In this document: in pieces, positions 6,356 to 12,814 of the stretch | Layout of the letters: the number at the start of each line of letters is the position of its first letter | Position numbering within the stretch: the first letter of the stretch is position 1 | Assembly: GCA_014728975.1 (NCBI GenBank) | Contig: WJKQ01000144.1 | Span: 1-12,814, forward strand | Direction of reading: 5' to 3' | Length of the DNA: 12,814 nucleotides | From: Candidatus Peregrinibacteria bacterium | GTDB lineage: Bacteria > Patescibacteriota > Gracilibacteria > UBA1369 > LOWO2-01-FULL-3 | Program-made: the position numbers and the translations under genes | Notes under the pieces: generated by a model | Databases searched by the model: none | Seen by the model: the letters and a program-made list of their open reading frames with translations, nothing else | Told to the model about the DNA's origin: nothing

Positions 6356-7705
6356 TTATTCAGGCAGATATTTTTCTTTAAGGTGTTTTTTAGCTTGTTT
6401 TGCAGTTGAAATTTTACCTTCAAGCTGTTGATCCCGTATATCTTTAATTATTTTTCCAACTTTCTCTCCGGGTTTAAGATTTAAAATTTCCATTATTTCA
6501 TCTCCGCTGATTAATTGTTTTGGCATCAATTTAAGTTTTGCAATTTCATGTCTATACATTCTTCTTAGTTCTTCGTAGATAGACAGATCTTTTGGTTCAA
6601 TAGCCATTGCGTCAGCACGATAAAGTTCAAGCAGTTCTTCAAATCCAGGTTGTAAGAACCAATGACGTCTTCTGCCTTTTGTCATTGAAAATAACGGTTC
6701 GATCATCATATGGCGTTCTATAAGCCAGACTACCCTGTCTATGGTTTTTTTGGGGAATTTTAATCTGTTAAGAACTTTTTTTGCGATCTGACCGCCGACT
6801 TCTGCGTGTCTGTTGTATCTTATTCTGTCTTCAGCTGCTTCAAAGGTATCGTATTTACCAATATCATGCATGAGAGTTGCCCATTTTAATGCTATCGAAG
6901 GCGGTTTGGCAGGTAAGGGATTGGGATCGCCCTCCTCGTCCGTCAAACTATCCAATGCTTTTAATGTATGATCCCAGACGTCTCCTTCCGAATGATATTC
7001 CAAAGGTTGAGCCAATCCTTTTAATTTGCAGAGTTCGGGTATTAAAATTTCAAGAGCTTCTATTTCAAAAAGTTCTTCAAACGCTCTTCCCGCGTTCTCC
7101 CCCATAATCATTTTATTTAATTCTTCCTGGATTCTTTCCGCTGATACATCTTTAATCAGATGAACATACTTTTTTACTGCCTGATAAGTATCAGGATGAT
7201 ACTGCATGTCGTAGCTGTTTCTGAAACGTACAGCACGAAGAATACGAAGATGGTCCTCTTTTATTCTTTCTTCAGGATTTCCTATAAATATTATCAATTT
7301 TTCATCGAGATCTTTCTGTCCGCCGACATAATCTATAATCCTGTCTTGTGTGGGATCATAAAACAACGCGTTAATCGTGAAATCGCGTCTTTGGGCGTCT
7401 TTTTCGGCGCTGGTAAATTCAACGGCATCGGGACGTCGTCCATCACTGTAACCGCTGTCCGATCTAAAAGTTGCTATTTCAAAATGATGATTCTTTTTTA
7501 TGGCAAGAATAACTCCAAACTTTTTTCCAACCGGAATGGTATGTTCCAAAAGATCTTCTATCTCGTCCGGTTTTGCTGAAGTTACAATATCAAAATCCTT
7601 GGGTTTGATTCCAAGGAGCATATCTCTTACACAACCGCCGGCCCAATATGCTTCGTGACCGGCTTTTTTTAATTGTTCAATTATTTCTACCGATGTAGCT
7701 TTCAT
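6356..7705 (-). CDS. cca: CCA-adding enzyme (tRNA nucleotidyltransferase), class II with HD domain
   Basis: A 449-residue class II tRNA nucleotidyltransferase that builds or repairs the 3'-CCA end of tRNAs in the cytoplasm. The head domain has GGCVRD (23-28), the catalytic DFD (Asp37, Asp39), RRDFTINAL (106-114) and DHLRILRAVRF (151-161), which belongs to the neck region. A C-terminal HD domain shows His246 (VWDHT), His280-Asp281 (LMHDIGKY), His300 and His332, suggesting phosphohydrolase-type metal binding. The ATG at 7705 lies 29 nt after the stop of the upstream FGase-family gene on the same strand. The two could be co-transcribed, but a TATAAT upstream suggests a private promoter too. The tRNA-Gly in this window already encodes CCA, so here the enzyme would act in repair. 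CCA-adding versus poly(A)/A-only specificity cannot be decided by eye. Confidence 0.93.
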   Translation of the reverse strand: MKATSVEIIEQLKKAGHEAYWAGGCVRDMLLGIKPKDFDIVTSAKPDEIEDLLEHTIPVGKKFGVILAIKKNHHFEIATFRSDSGYSDGRRPDAVEFTSAEKDAQRRDFTINALFYDPTQDRIIDYVGGQKDLDEKLIIFIGNPEERIKEDHLRILRAVRFRNSYDMQYHPDTYQAVKKYVHLIKDVSAERIQEELNKMIMGENAGRAFEELFEIEALEILIPELCKLKGLAQPLEYHSEGDVWDHTLKALDSLTDEEGDPNPLPAKPPSIALKWATLMHDIGKYDTFEAAEDRIRYNRHAEVGGQIAKKVLNRLKFPKKTIDRVVWLIERHMMIEPLFSMTKGRRRHWFLQPGFEELLELYRADAMAIEPKDLSIYEELRRMYRHEIAKLKLMPKQLISGDEIMEILNLKPGEKVGKIIKDIRDQQLEGKISTAKQAKKHLKEKYLPE

Positions 7706-7706
7706 A

Positions 7707-7723
7707 GGAATGATATTTGTTCC
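7707..7723. promoter_or_regulatory. Imperfect dyad in the cca leader (possible operator)
   Basis: The 17-bp element GGAATGATATTTGTTCC sits between the predicted -10 and the cca start. AGGAA (7706-7710) and TTCCT (7720-7724) are its arms. It resembles the element at 5164-5180 at 13 of 17 positions. A shared regulator is possible but unproven. Confidence 0.22.
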
Positions 7724-7726
7724 TTA

Positions 7727-7755
7727 ATTATACTCTAAAGCAAGCCTTTTTTCCA
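7727..7755 (-). promoter_or_regulatory. Predicted internal promoter of cca
   Basis: On the minus strand, TGGAAA (7755-7750), a 17-bp spacer and a perfect TATAAT (7732-7727). It overlaps the end of the upstream gene and would give a leader of about 15 nt. Confidence 0.4.
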
Positions 7756-8721
7756 GGGGAGGTTTTGTTTTTTCAGGTTTGCCAATCGTGAAAACATTTT
7801 ATTATAAACAGAGCGAATATATCTTATTGCTTTTTGTTCGGAGCTTAAAGTTATTTCTCCCCTGGTTCTACCTTTTTCTATATCATGTCCGACAAATTCC
7901 ATACCCACTACATGTTTTCCTTCGGCAGGATCGGCGTAAAGAGCTGTTGATCCGTGGTCTCCTTTAAACGGTCCTTTCCCCGGAGCAACAATAAGTCCGG
8001 CTTTTTCAAATGTTTCCGTAATAATTTCAGAAATTTTGGGGTGGCAGGATTTACCCTCGTTTGTGATCAATATCAGATCCGGCATCTCTCCGGGATTTCT
8101 TCCTCTAACTGCTTCTTCTTTTGCAAAATATGCGTTTATTGGCTGTACAACCGAAACCTCGTTTCCGGGCAGAGTATGTAAATCCAACAAAACAGCTAAT
8201 CCATGTTTTTCTAGTGCTTCTCTTATTTTTAAATTTATTGCTTCGATGTACGGGTTGTAGGCAAAAGATAATATTTCCTGAAATTCTTGTTTTGTATACG
8301 GCCGTTTTAATAATGGATTCTCAAGCAGCCTTCGTCTTAACCGATTATTTTGTTCTTCCTCGGGAATATCAAATTTATCAATTTTTTCCAAAGGAGCCCA
8401 CCATATCAGTCCGTTTGCGTGTCCGGGTTCGCCGCCGCCTTCTACAGATATTCCATCGACTTCATCTATAGAACGATTAACGTCAAGGCAGACTCGGGGA
8501 AGATTCGTGCTTACTCTTGAATGTTCATTTTGTAAATGGAAATTAGTAATATCCGGAACTGCGTAATCTGCTCCTTTTATTGTTGATTCAATTCCTCTTT
8601 CATCGGTTTTATAATTGTCTTTAATAGGTTCAGGCAGGTTTTTCGGATCCATTAATCCGCTGTGGGGCATTGACAACACCAAAGGTGAATCTCCAGATTT
8701 ATTTTCGATTAGTTTCTCCAT
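7735..8721 (-). CDS. N-formylglutamate amidohydrolase family protein
   Basis: A 328-residue protein of the N-formylglutamate amidohydrolase (FGase) family, metal-dependent hydrolases that release formate and glutamate from N-formylglutamate in histidine breakdown. Family motifs are visible: MPHSG (18-22), DVNR (80-83), LLDLHT (178-183), and GDHGS (254-258). The frame is open up to 8793, but I chose the ATG at 8721. The extra 24 residues do not look like the family, while a TGC-TATAAG extended -10 lies inside that extension and leaves just enough room for the ATG at 8721. No other histidine-degradation gene is present, and small-genome bacteria usually lack that pathway, so the true substrate may be another N-acyl or formyl amino acid. 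It is upstream of cca on the same strand and divergent from tsaD. No signal peptide is seen. Confidence 0.87.
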   Translation of the reverse strand: MEKLIENKSGDSPLVLSMPHSGLMDPKNLPEPIKDNYKTDERGIESTIKGADYAVPDITNFHLQNEHSRVSTNLPRVCLDVNRSIDEVDGISVEGGGEPGHANGLIWWAPLEKIDKFDIPEEEQNNRLRRRLLENPLLKRPYTKQEFQEILSFAYNPYIEAINLKIREALEKHGLAVLLDLHTLPGNEVSVVQPINAYFAKEEAVRGRNPGEMPDLILITNEGKSCHPKISEIITETFEKAGLIVAPGKGPFKGDHGSTALYADPAEGKHVVGMEFVGHDIEKGRTRGEITLSSEQKAIRYIRSVYNKMFSRLANLKKQNLPWKKGLL

Positions 8722-8730
8722 GATATTCGG

Positions 8731-8759
8731 CTTATAGCAAAGATTATTTTTATATGCAA
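8731..8759 (-). promoter_or_regulatory. Predicted promoter of the FGase-family gene
   Basis: On the minus strand, TTGCAT (8759-8754), a 17-bp spacer, then TGC-TATAAG as an extended -10 (8736-8731). Transcription would start about 3 nt before the ATG at 8721, so the message would be nearly leaderless. The same TTGCAT hexamer appears before the LCP gene. Confidence 0.45.
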
Positions 8760-8764
8760 ATGGA

Positions 8765-8793
8765 TTGCGGTTTTTTTTTAGTATTTGTAACAT
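8765..8793 (+). promoter_or_regulatory. Predicted promoter of tsaD
   Basis: TTGCGG (8765-8770), a 17-bp spacer and TAACAT (8788-8793, 4/6). The predicted start falls at or near the ATG at 8800, which would make a leaderless message. It shares the 78-bp divergent region with the FGase promoter. Confidence 0.35.
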
Positions 8794-8799
8794 AAACGC

Positions 8800-9825
8800 A
8801 TGAAAATATTGGGAATCGAAACGTCCTGTGATGAAACTTCATGTTCCGTTGTTGAAAACGGGTGGAAGGTTTTATCAAATGTAATAGCCTCCCAGGTTAA
8901 TATTCATGAAAAAACAGGGGGTGTTGTTCCGGAAGTTGCCGCCAGAGAACATGTCCTTAAAATTGTTCCGGTTTTGGATGAATGCATGGCTCTGGCTAAT
9001 TGTAAATGGCATGATATTGATGCAGTTGCCGTTACAAAAGGGCCCGGCCTTGTCAGTTCTTTGATAATCGGAACAGAAACGGCAAGTGTTATTTCTTATG
9101 TCAAAGAAAAGCCTCTTGTTCCGGTTCAGCATATTGCAGGTCATATTTATTCAAACTGGCTTGAAGTTGAAGAAGAGATAAAATTTCCAATACTTATTTT
9201 AACTGTTTCCGGCGGTCATAACGAGCTTATTCTGGCGCTTGGACATAATAAATTTAAAGTTTTAGGTGAAACTTTGGATGATGCGGCGGGAGAAGCCTTC
9301 GATAAAGTTGCCAGAATTCTCGGACTCGGTTATCCGGGAGGGCCGGTAATTTCCAAAATTGCTGAAAAAGGTAATAAAAACATATTTGATTTACCCAGAA
9401 GCTACCTTGAAAAAGGCAGTTTTGATTTTAGTTTTTCAGGGCTGAAGACCGCTGTTTTGAATGAGGTTAAAGAATATATAAAAAACAATAAACTTGATGA
9501 TCAGTTTAAAGCGGACCTCGCCGCTGATTTTCAGGAAGCTGTTTGTGATGTTTTATCTGAAAAATTAATATGGGCTTATGAAAAATTCCCCGAAATAAAA
9601 GAAATTCATCTTGCGGGTGGTGTCTCAGCAAATTTGAGATTAAGAGAAATCATTCAAAAAAAATTATCCGGAAAAATTAAATTCAGATTTCCCAAATCTT
9701 TGTTGTATTGTACCGATAATGCGGCAATGGTGGCCTCTGCCGGTTATTATATTTTTAAGGGAGCTGAAAATAAATATTTACCCGGGACAAATATTGTTCC
9801 AACAACTTCATTTGAAATATGGTGA
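8800..9825 (+). CDS. tsaD: tRNA N6-threonylcarbamoyladenosine (t6A) synthase catalytic subunit TsaD
   Basis: A 341-residue TsaD (formerly Gcp/YgjD), normal length for the bacterial family. With TsaB and TsaE it moves the threonylcarbamoyl group, made by TsaC/TsaC2, onto A37 of ANN-decoding tRNAs. Visible motifs: ILGIETSCDET (3-13), metal ligands His111 and His115 (VQHIAGH), SGGH (137-140), DDAAGEAFDK (160-169), GYPGGP (177-182), FSFSGLKTA (210-218), LAGGVSAN (271-278) and CTDNAAM with Asp306, the third metal ligand. All catalytic residues look intact. The gene ends at TGA; read-through would add only about 15 unrelated codons. TsaB, TsaE and TsaC are not in this window. The divergent start suggests independent control from the FGase gene. 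Confidence 0.96.
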   Translation: MKILGIETSCDETSCSVVENGWKVLSNVIASQVNIHEKTGGVVPEVAAREHVLKIVPVLDECMALANCKWHDIDAVAVTKGPGLVSSLIIGTETASVISYVKEKPLVPVQHIAGHIYSNWLEVEEEIKFPILILTVSGGHNELILALGHNKFKVLGETLDDAAGEAFDKVARILGLGYPGGPVISKIAEKGNKNIFDLPRSYLEKGSFDFSFSGLKTAVLNEVKEYIKNNKLDDQFKADLAADFQEAVCDVLSEKLIWAYEKFPEIKEIHLAGGVSANLRLREIIQKKLSGKIKFRFPKSLLYCTDNAAMVASAGYYIFKGAENKYLPGTNIVPTTSFEIW

Positions 9826-9844
9826 CAAATAAAAGAAATAAGTT

Positions 9845-9873
9845 TTGACTTTAAGACTTTAAAATATTAGAAT
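9845..9873 (+). promoter_or_regulatory. Predicted promoter of the acidic lipoprotein gene
   Basis: TTGACT (9845-9850, 5/6), a 17-bp spacer and TAGAAT (9868-9873, 5/6): the best sigma-70-like pair in the window. The predicted start near 9880 lies in the palindrome TTCTGCAGAA (9876-9885) and leaves about 33 nt to the ATG at 9913. Confidence 0.65.
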
Positions 9874-9912
9874 CCTTCTGCAGAAAAATATTAATATATA
9901 ACCAAAAGTATT

Positions 9913-10566
9913 ATGAAAAAGATCGGAAAAAATCTCCTCGTTATTGGAGCTGTTTTTCTTATTTCTTCTTCAATTTTTGCGGGATGTAAAAGTGAAGAAG
10001 AAAAAGCCCTGGAAGAATTTCTTGAAGAAACGGAAACCGTAGAAGAGGAAGCAGGAGAAGCTGAAGCTGAACCAACAGTTGAAGCTGATAGTTCACTTAT
10101 TGATGAGTTAGAGGCTGAAGCTGAAAATGTGACTCTTACAGGTGAAATGGTCGAAAATGAAGATTTAGGCATCAAAGCAAAATGTCCCGGAACAGAAGAA
10201 GACGGCTGGAGTTGTGAAAAAAGCACATACGCGATCAGCGCCACAAAAACTGTAGATGGTTTTGCTGTTGGTGGTGTTGTTATGAGTGTTATGACAATGT
10301 CGCCTTCTCTTGAAGATGCCAATGATTTCTATACGGGTATTTATAAATCCGATGAAATTTTGAGTAAAAAGGTAACTGATGATTATATTGGCACATACAT
10401 TGTTCTTGATACTTATGGAAGTTTGACAAGAAAATTAATATACATCAGAGAACTTGCCGATCAGAAATATCTACAATGCGATGCTGATTCTTATTTAAAT
10501 GAAGAAAATTTTGATCATATTGCGGCTGAAGCGGTTAAGCTTTGTTTAAGTGCCGAGAATCTTTAG
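9913..10566 (+). CDS. Hypothetical lipoprotein with acidic linker
   Basis: A 217-residue predicted lipoprotein: a lysine-rich start, a hydrophobic core (8-22) and lipobox F22-A23-G24-C25. A Glu-rich low-complexity linker (27-75) follows and probably acts as a flexible tether from the membrane. The C-terminal part (about 76-217) looks like a small mixed alpha/beta domain: conserved-looking hydrophobic strands around 118-128 and 160-168, with Cys90 and Cys100 near each other and Cys189 and Cys211 further along, so disulfides are possible. I do not recognise the family. It has its own promoter and strong terminator, so it is a single-gene unit between tsaD and hisS with no functional link to either. 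Confidence 0.82.
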   Translation: MKKIGKNLLVIGAVFLISSSIFAGCKSEEEKALEEFLEETETVEEEAGEAEAEPTVEADSSLIDELEAEAENVTLTGEMVENEDLGIKAKCPGTEEDGWSCEKSTYAISATKTVDGFAVGGVVMSVMTMSPSLEDANDFYTGIYKSDEILSKKVTDDYIGTYIVLDTYGSLTRKLIYIRELADQKYLQCDADSYLNEENFDHIAAEAVKLCLSAENL

Positions 10567-10588
10567 ATGAAATTTGGATTTTAATCAT

Positions 10589-10618
10589 GGGCCCGCCGGA
10601 GGCGGGCCCCCCTTTTTT
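10589..10618 (+). terminator. Strong intrinsic terminator after the lipoprotein gene
   Basis: GGGCCCGCC (10589-10597) and GGCGGGCCC (10601-10609) form a perfect 9-bp all-GC stem with loop GGA, followed by CCC and TTTTTT (10613-10618). It isolates the lipoprotein gene from hisS and is unusually GC-rich for this region. Confidence 0.93.
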
Positions 10619-10631
10619 ATTATCTTTAGGC

Positions 10632-10659
10632 TTGTAAAAGTAAAAAAAAATGTTACAAT
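10632..10659 (+). promoter_or_regulatory. Predicted promoter of hisS
   Basis: TTGTAA (10632-10637), a 16-bp spacer and TACAAT (10654-10659) preceded by TGT, an extended -10. The predicted start near 10666 gives a leader of about 17 nt with a T-run and no Shine-Dalgarno before the ATG at 10683. Confidence 0.55.
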
Positions 10660-10682
10660 AAATTTCAAGTGTTTTTTTTCGT

Positions 10683-12020
10683 ATGGCTAAAGAAAAATCC
10701 GTAATCAGTGAATCTTTAAAATCTCCACGGGGTATGCACGATATTCTACCTTCTGATCATGAATACCATACATATATCAAAAAAGTCATAAGGCATCGGG
10801 CCAGGCAGGCTGGTTTTCGTCGTATCAGCACTCCCATTCTTGAATATACCGATGTTTTTAAACGCAGCCTCGGTGAAAATTCAGATTTATTCACCAATCA
10901 GGTTTATTCCTTCGATGATAAAAAGGGCCGCAGCCTCAGTCTGAAACCCGATGGAACACCCGGCGTTGTAAGAGCATATATTCAGCATAATATGGATGAA
11001 CGGCCCCAGCCTGTTCTTCTGTATTATTTTGAACCACATTTTCGTTATGAAAATCCTCAAAAAGGACGTTATCGACAATTTTGGCAGTTTGGATTTGAAA
11101 TAATCGGGGAAAGTGATCCTGCTCTTGATGCTCAATGTATCCAAATTGCAAATAAAATTAACGAAGATCTTGGTGTAAACGGACTTTATACATTACAGCT
11201 AAATACAATTGGGACTTCTGAATCCAGAGAAAAGTATTCACAGGTACTTGAAGATTATTATGTCGGTAAGGAAAGATCTCTTTGTGAAAATTGTAAAAAA
11301 CTTCTTGAAGAAAACCCTCTTCGAATGCTTGATTGTAATGAAGAAGATTGTAAAATTTTAGCAGAATTAGCGCCTTCAATGCATGATTATATTGATAAAG
11401 AATCTCTGGAATATCATGAAGAGCTTATGGAATATCTCGATGAAATCGGTATCAAATATGAAAATAATCAAAAATTGGTCAGATGTCTTGATTATTATAC
11501 AAAAACCGTGTTTGAATTCTGGGATGAAAAAGACGGCTCAAGCAACGCTACCGGTGGTGGGGGGAGATATGACAGCCTGATTAATACTATGGGTGGAAAA
11601 AGTATTCCCGCTGTTGGTTACGCAGGAGGAGTCGAAAGGATAATTGCAAATATGAAAAAAGAAAAAATTGTTGTTCCATCAAAAGACGAGCTTCATGTTT
11701 TTGTCGCACAACTGGGAAGGGAAGCTAAAAGAAAATGCCTGGGACTAATTGAAGATATGCGTGAATCAGGTATAAAATCAATGGGAGCTTTAGGAAAAGG
11801 CTCTATAAATATTCAGTTGGAACTTGCCGATAAGTTTAAAGTTCCCTATGCTGTTTTGATCGGTATTACAGAGGTGCGGGAAAATACCGCAATAATACGT
11901 GATATGAAAAAAGGTGTTCAGGAAACCGTTAAAATGGAAAAGGTGGTTGACAGGCTGGTTGACTTTATCGGAGAAAAAAATCTTGACAAATATTCTCCAG
12001 GAGAACTTCTTTATTCCTAG
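10683..12020 (+). CDS. hisS: Histidyl-tRNA synthetase
   Basis: A 445-residue class II aminoacyl-tRNA synthetase that charges tRNA-His. An N-terminal catalytic core carries motif 1 (around STPILEYTDVF, 49-59), the KPDGTPG loop (88-94), motif 2 (FEPHFRYENPQKGRYRQF, 116-133), the HisRS signature LVRCLDYYTKTVFEF (265-279), GGGGRYD (291-297) and motif 3 (AVGYAGGVERI, 310-320). A C-terminal anticodon-binding domain follows (about 343-430). An insertion has Cys201-x2-Cys204 and Cys218/Cys223 around NPLRMLDC, a possible metal site. Length is usual for bacterial HisRS. It follows a strong terminator and has its own promoter. The SLH-protein gene begins 21 nt after its TAG stop. Confidence 0.97.
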   Translation: MAKEKSVISESLKSPRGMHDILPSDHEYHTYIKKVIRHRARQAGFRRISTPILEYTDVFKRSLGENSDLFTNQVYSFDDKKGRSLSLKPDGTPGVVRAYIQHNMDERPQPVLLYYFEPHFRYENPQKGRYRQFWQFGFEIIGESDPALDAQCIQIANKINEDLGVNGLYTLQLNTIGTSESREKYSQVLEDYYVGKERSLCENCKKLLEENPLRMLDCNEEDCKILAELAPSMHDYIDKESLEYHEELMEYLDEIGIKYENNQKLVRCLDYYTKTVFEFWDEKDGSSNATGGGGRYDSLINTMGGKSIPAVGYAGGVERIIANMKKEKIVVPSKDELHVFVAQLGREAKRKCLGLIEDMRESGIKSMGALGKGSINIQLELADKFKVPYAVLIGITEVRENTAIIRDMKKGVQETVKMEKVVDRLVDFIGEKNLDKYSPGELLYS

Positions 12021-12026
12021 CAGGCA

Positions 12027-12035
12027 TGATATATT
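12027..12035 (+). promoter_or_regulatory. Extended -10 upstream of the SLH gene
   Basis: TGA-TATATT (12027-12035) is a near-consensus extended -10 with no clear -35. Its predicted start falls at the ATG at 12042, so the message would be leaderless. Co-transcription with hisS is the alternative. Confidence 0.35.
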
Positions 12036-12041
12036 ATTTCT

Positions 12042-12814
12042 ATGAAGAAAATCATTTTATTTATTTGTGTATTTATATTTACTTCCATTCCTGTTTTTGC
12101 AGGATCTTTTCCGGACGTTCCCGCGGACCATGCAAATTATGAAGCGGTTGAATTGTTGGATGAACGGGGAATTATCCATGGTTATGATGATGGGACTTTC
12201 GGTCCCGATAATCTTGTTAATCGTGCTGAAGCCATGAAGATAATTGTTAATGCTTTCGGTATTGATCATAACGGACCTTACAATCCTATTTTTCCAGATA
12301 TTTTTGAAGATGAATGGTATTTTCCTTATGTCATGGGGGGATATAATACCGGCATAATTGATGGATATGATGATGGAACTTTTAAACCCGGCAATTATGT
12401 TAATTTAGCCGAATTTTTGAAAATTGTTGTCATAGCCTCCGATGTTGATTTGCCAAGTAATGTTCAGGGTGATGTTTTTGTGGATGTCAACAGCAGTGAA
12501 TGGTATGCACCACACGCGCTTTTTGCGAGAGATCATAATGTTGTCATGCCGGATGATTACGGTTATCTGAATGCCGACCAATTTATGACAAGAGCCGCTG
12601 TTGCTGAAGCTATTTATAGGATGCTAAATGTTCTGGAAAATAATGGGGATCCTTATCCTTTAGATAAAAACTGGGATTTATATGTGAGTACTTTACTGCC
12701 TTTTAAAATAAAATATGATCCTTTGTCCTGGAAGCTGATTGAATATGATGATGAGGTCGTATTTTTCAGAGGCGATAAAGAATATCTGCAATTTTCCCCC
12801 ATAAGGGTATATCC
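12042..12814 (+). CDS. S-layer homology (SLH) domain protein (partial, 3' end off window)
   Basis: The 257 visible residues begin with a signal peptide (1-20, cut after PVFA). Three SLH domains follow: about 22-73 (FPDVPADH... HGYDDGTFGPDN... NRAEAMKI), 82-134 (FPDIFEDEWY... DGYDDGTFKPGN... NLAEFLKI) and 144-196 (FVDVNSSEWY... TRAAVAEAI). SLH trimers bind secondary cell-wall polymers, often pyruvylated, and anchor surface proteins to the envelope. The binding motif TRAE reads NRAE, NLAE and TRAA, so only the first is near canonical and the second lacks its Arg. After residue 200 an unassigned region begins (Trp-, Tyr- and Asp-rich) and continues past the edge. The ATG lies 21 nt after hisS with no Shine-Dalgarno. 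It may use the kind of glycopolymer that LCP enzymes attach, though that link is inference. Confidence 0.92.
   Translation, partial: MKKIILFICVFIFTSIPVFAGSFPDVPADHANYEAVELLDERGIIHGYDDGTFGPDNLVNRAEAMKIIVNAFGIDHNGPYNPIFPDIFEDEWYFPYVMGGYNTGIIDGYDDGTFKPGNYVNLAEFLKIVVIASDVDLPSNVQGDVFVDVNSSEWYAPHALFARDHNVVMPDDYGYLNADQFMTRAAVAEAIYRMLNVLENNGDPYPLDKNWDLYVSTLLPFKIKYDPLSWKLIEYDDEVVFFRGDKEYLQFSPIRVY

Noticed and set aside
9823..9870. TGA as a glycine codon, extending tsaD to the TAG at 9868-9870
   Set aside because: No gene in the window has an internal TGA despite many glycines, TsaD is already full length, and a good promoter begins at 9845.
9876..9885. Palindrome TTCTGCAGAA at the predicted start of the lipoprotein transcript
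   Set aside because: It is only 10 bp with no spacer or second copy seen, so chance is the simplest reading.
1..12814. A new defence, mobile or CRISPR system
   Set aside because: No direct-repeat array, transposase, integrase, nuclease or toxin-antitoxin-like pair is visible; the genes are housekeeping, metal uptake and envelope functions.

Overview
The window is a compact, AT-rich bacterial segment with short intergenic gaps. It carries ten CDS (two cut by the window edges), one tRNA gene, two intrinsic terminators, and several promoters and operator-like dyads. Gene content and style suggest a small-genome bacterium with a peptidoglycan/S-layer envelope, most likely of the Patescibacteria (CPR) type: an LCP protein, an SLH-domain protein, a bactofilin-like membrane protein, a PrsW-type protease, no visible Shine-Dalgarno sequences and very short predicted leaders. 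This placement is an inference from style, not from a marker gene. TGA works as a stop (tsaD ends at TGA, and no gene has an internal TGA), so the TGA=Gly code of Gracilibacteria/Absconditabacteria is not supported. Stops used are mostly TAA, with some TAG and one TGA.

Layout. 1-938 (minus): a Fur-family regulator overlaps by 8 nt a ZnuA-like metal-binding lipoprotein that runs off the left edge; a 19-bp perfect dyad lies just upstream. 1017-1133 (minus): tRNA-Gly(UCC) with an encoded CCA and its own terminator. 1256-4293: a large LytR-CpsA-Psr protein (plus) converges with a PrsW-like intramembrane protease (minus), with stop codons overlapping. 4394-6354 (plus): a soluble HELGH protein of unknown function, then a secreted beta-helix/bactofilin-like repeat protein with a C-terminal membrane domain. 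6356-8721 (minus): an N-formylglutamate amidohydrolase family protein, then CCA-adding enzyme. 8800-12020 (plus): tsaD, an acidic lipoprotein ending in a strong terminator, and hisS. 12042-end (plus): an SLH-domain protein cut by the right edge.

Two themes dominate: tRNA biology (tRNA-Gly, CCA-adding enzyme, TsaD, HisRS) and the cell envelope (LCP protein, PrsW-like protease, bactofilin-like protein, two lipoproteins, SLH protein). The fur-znuA pair looks like an autoregulated metal-uptake operon. I see no defence system, CRISPR array, transposon or prophage. The least ordinary items are the three-repeat ectodomain of the LCP protein, the beta-helix/membrane protein, the orphan HELGH protein, the ZnuA-like protein lacking the usual first His ligand, and the window-wide absence of Shine-Dalgarno motifs.
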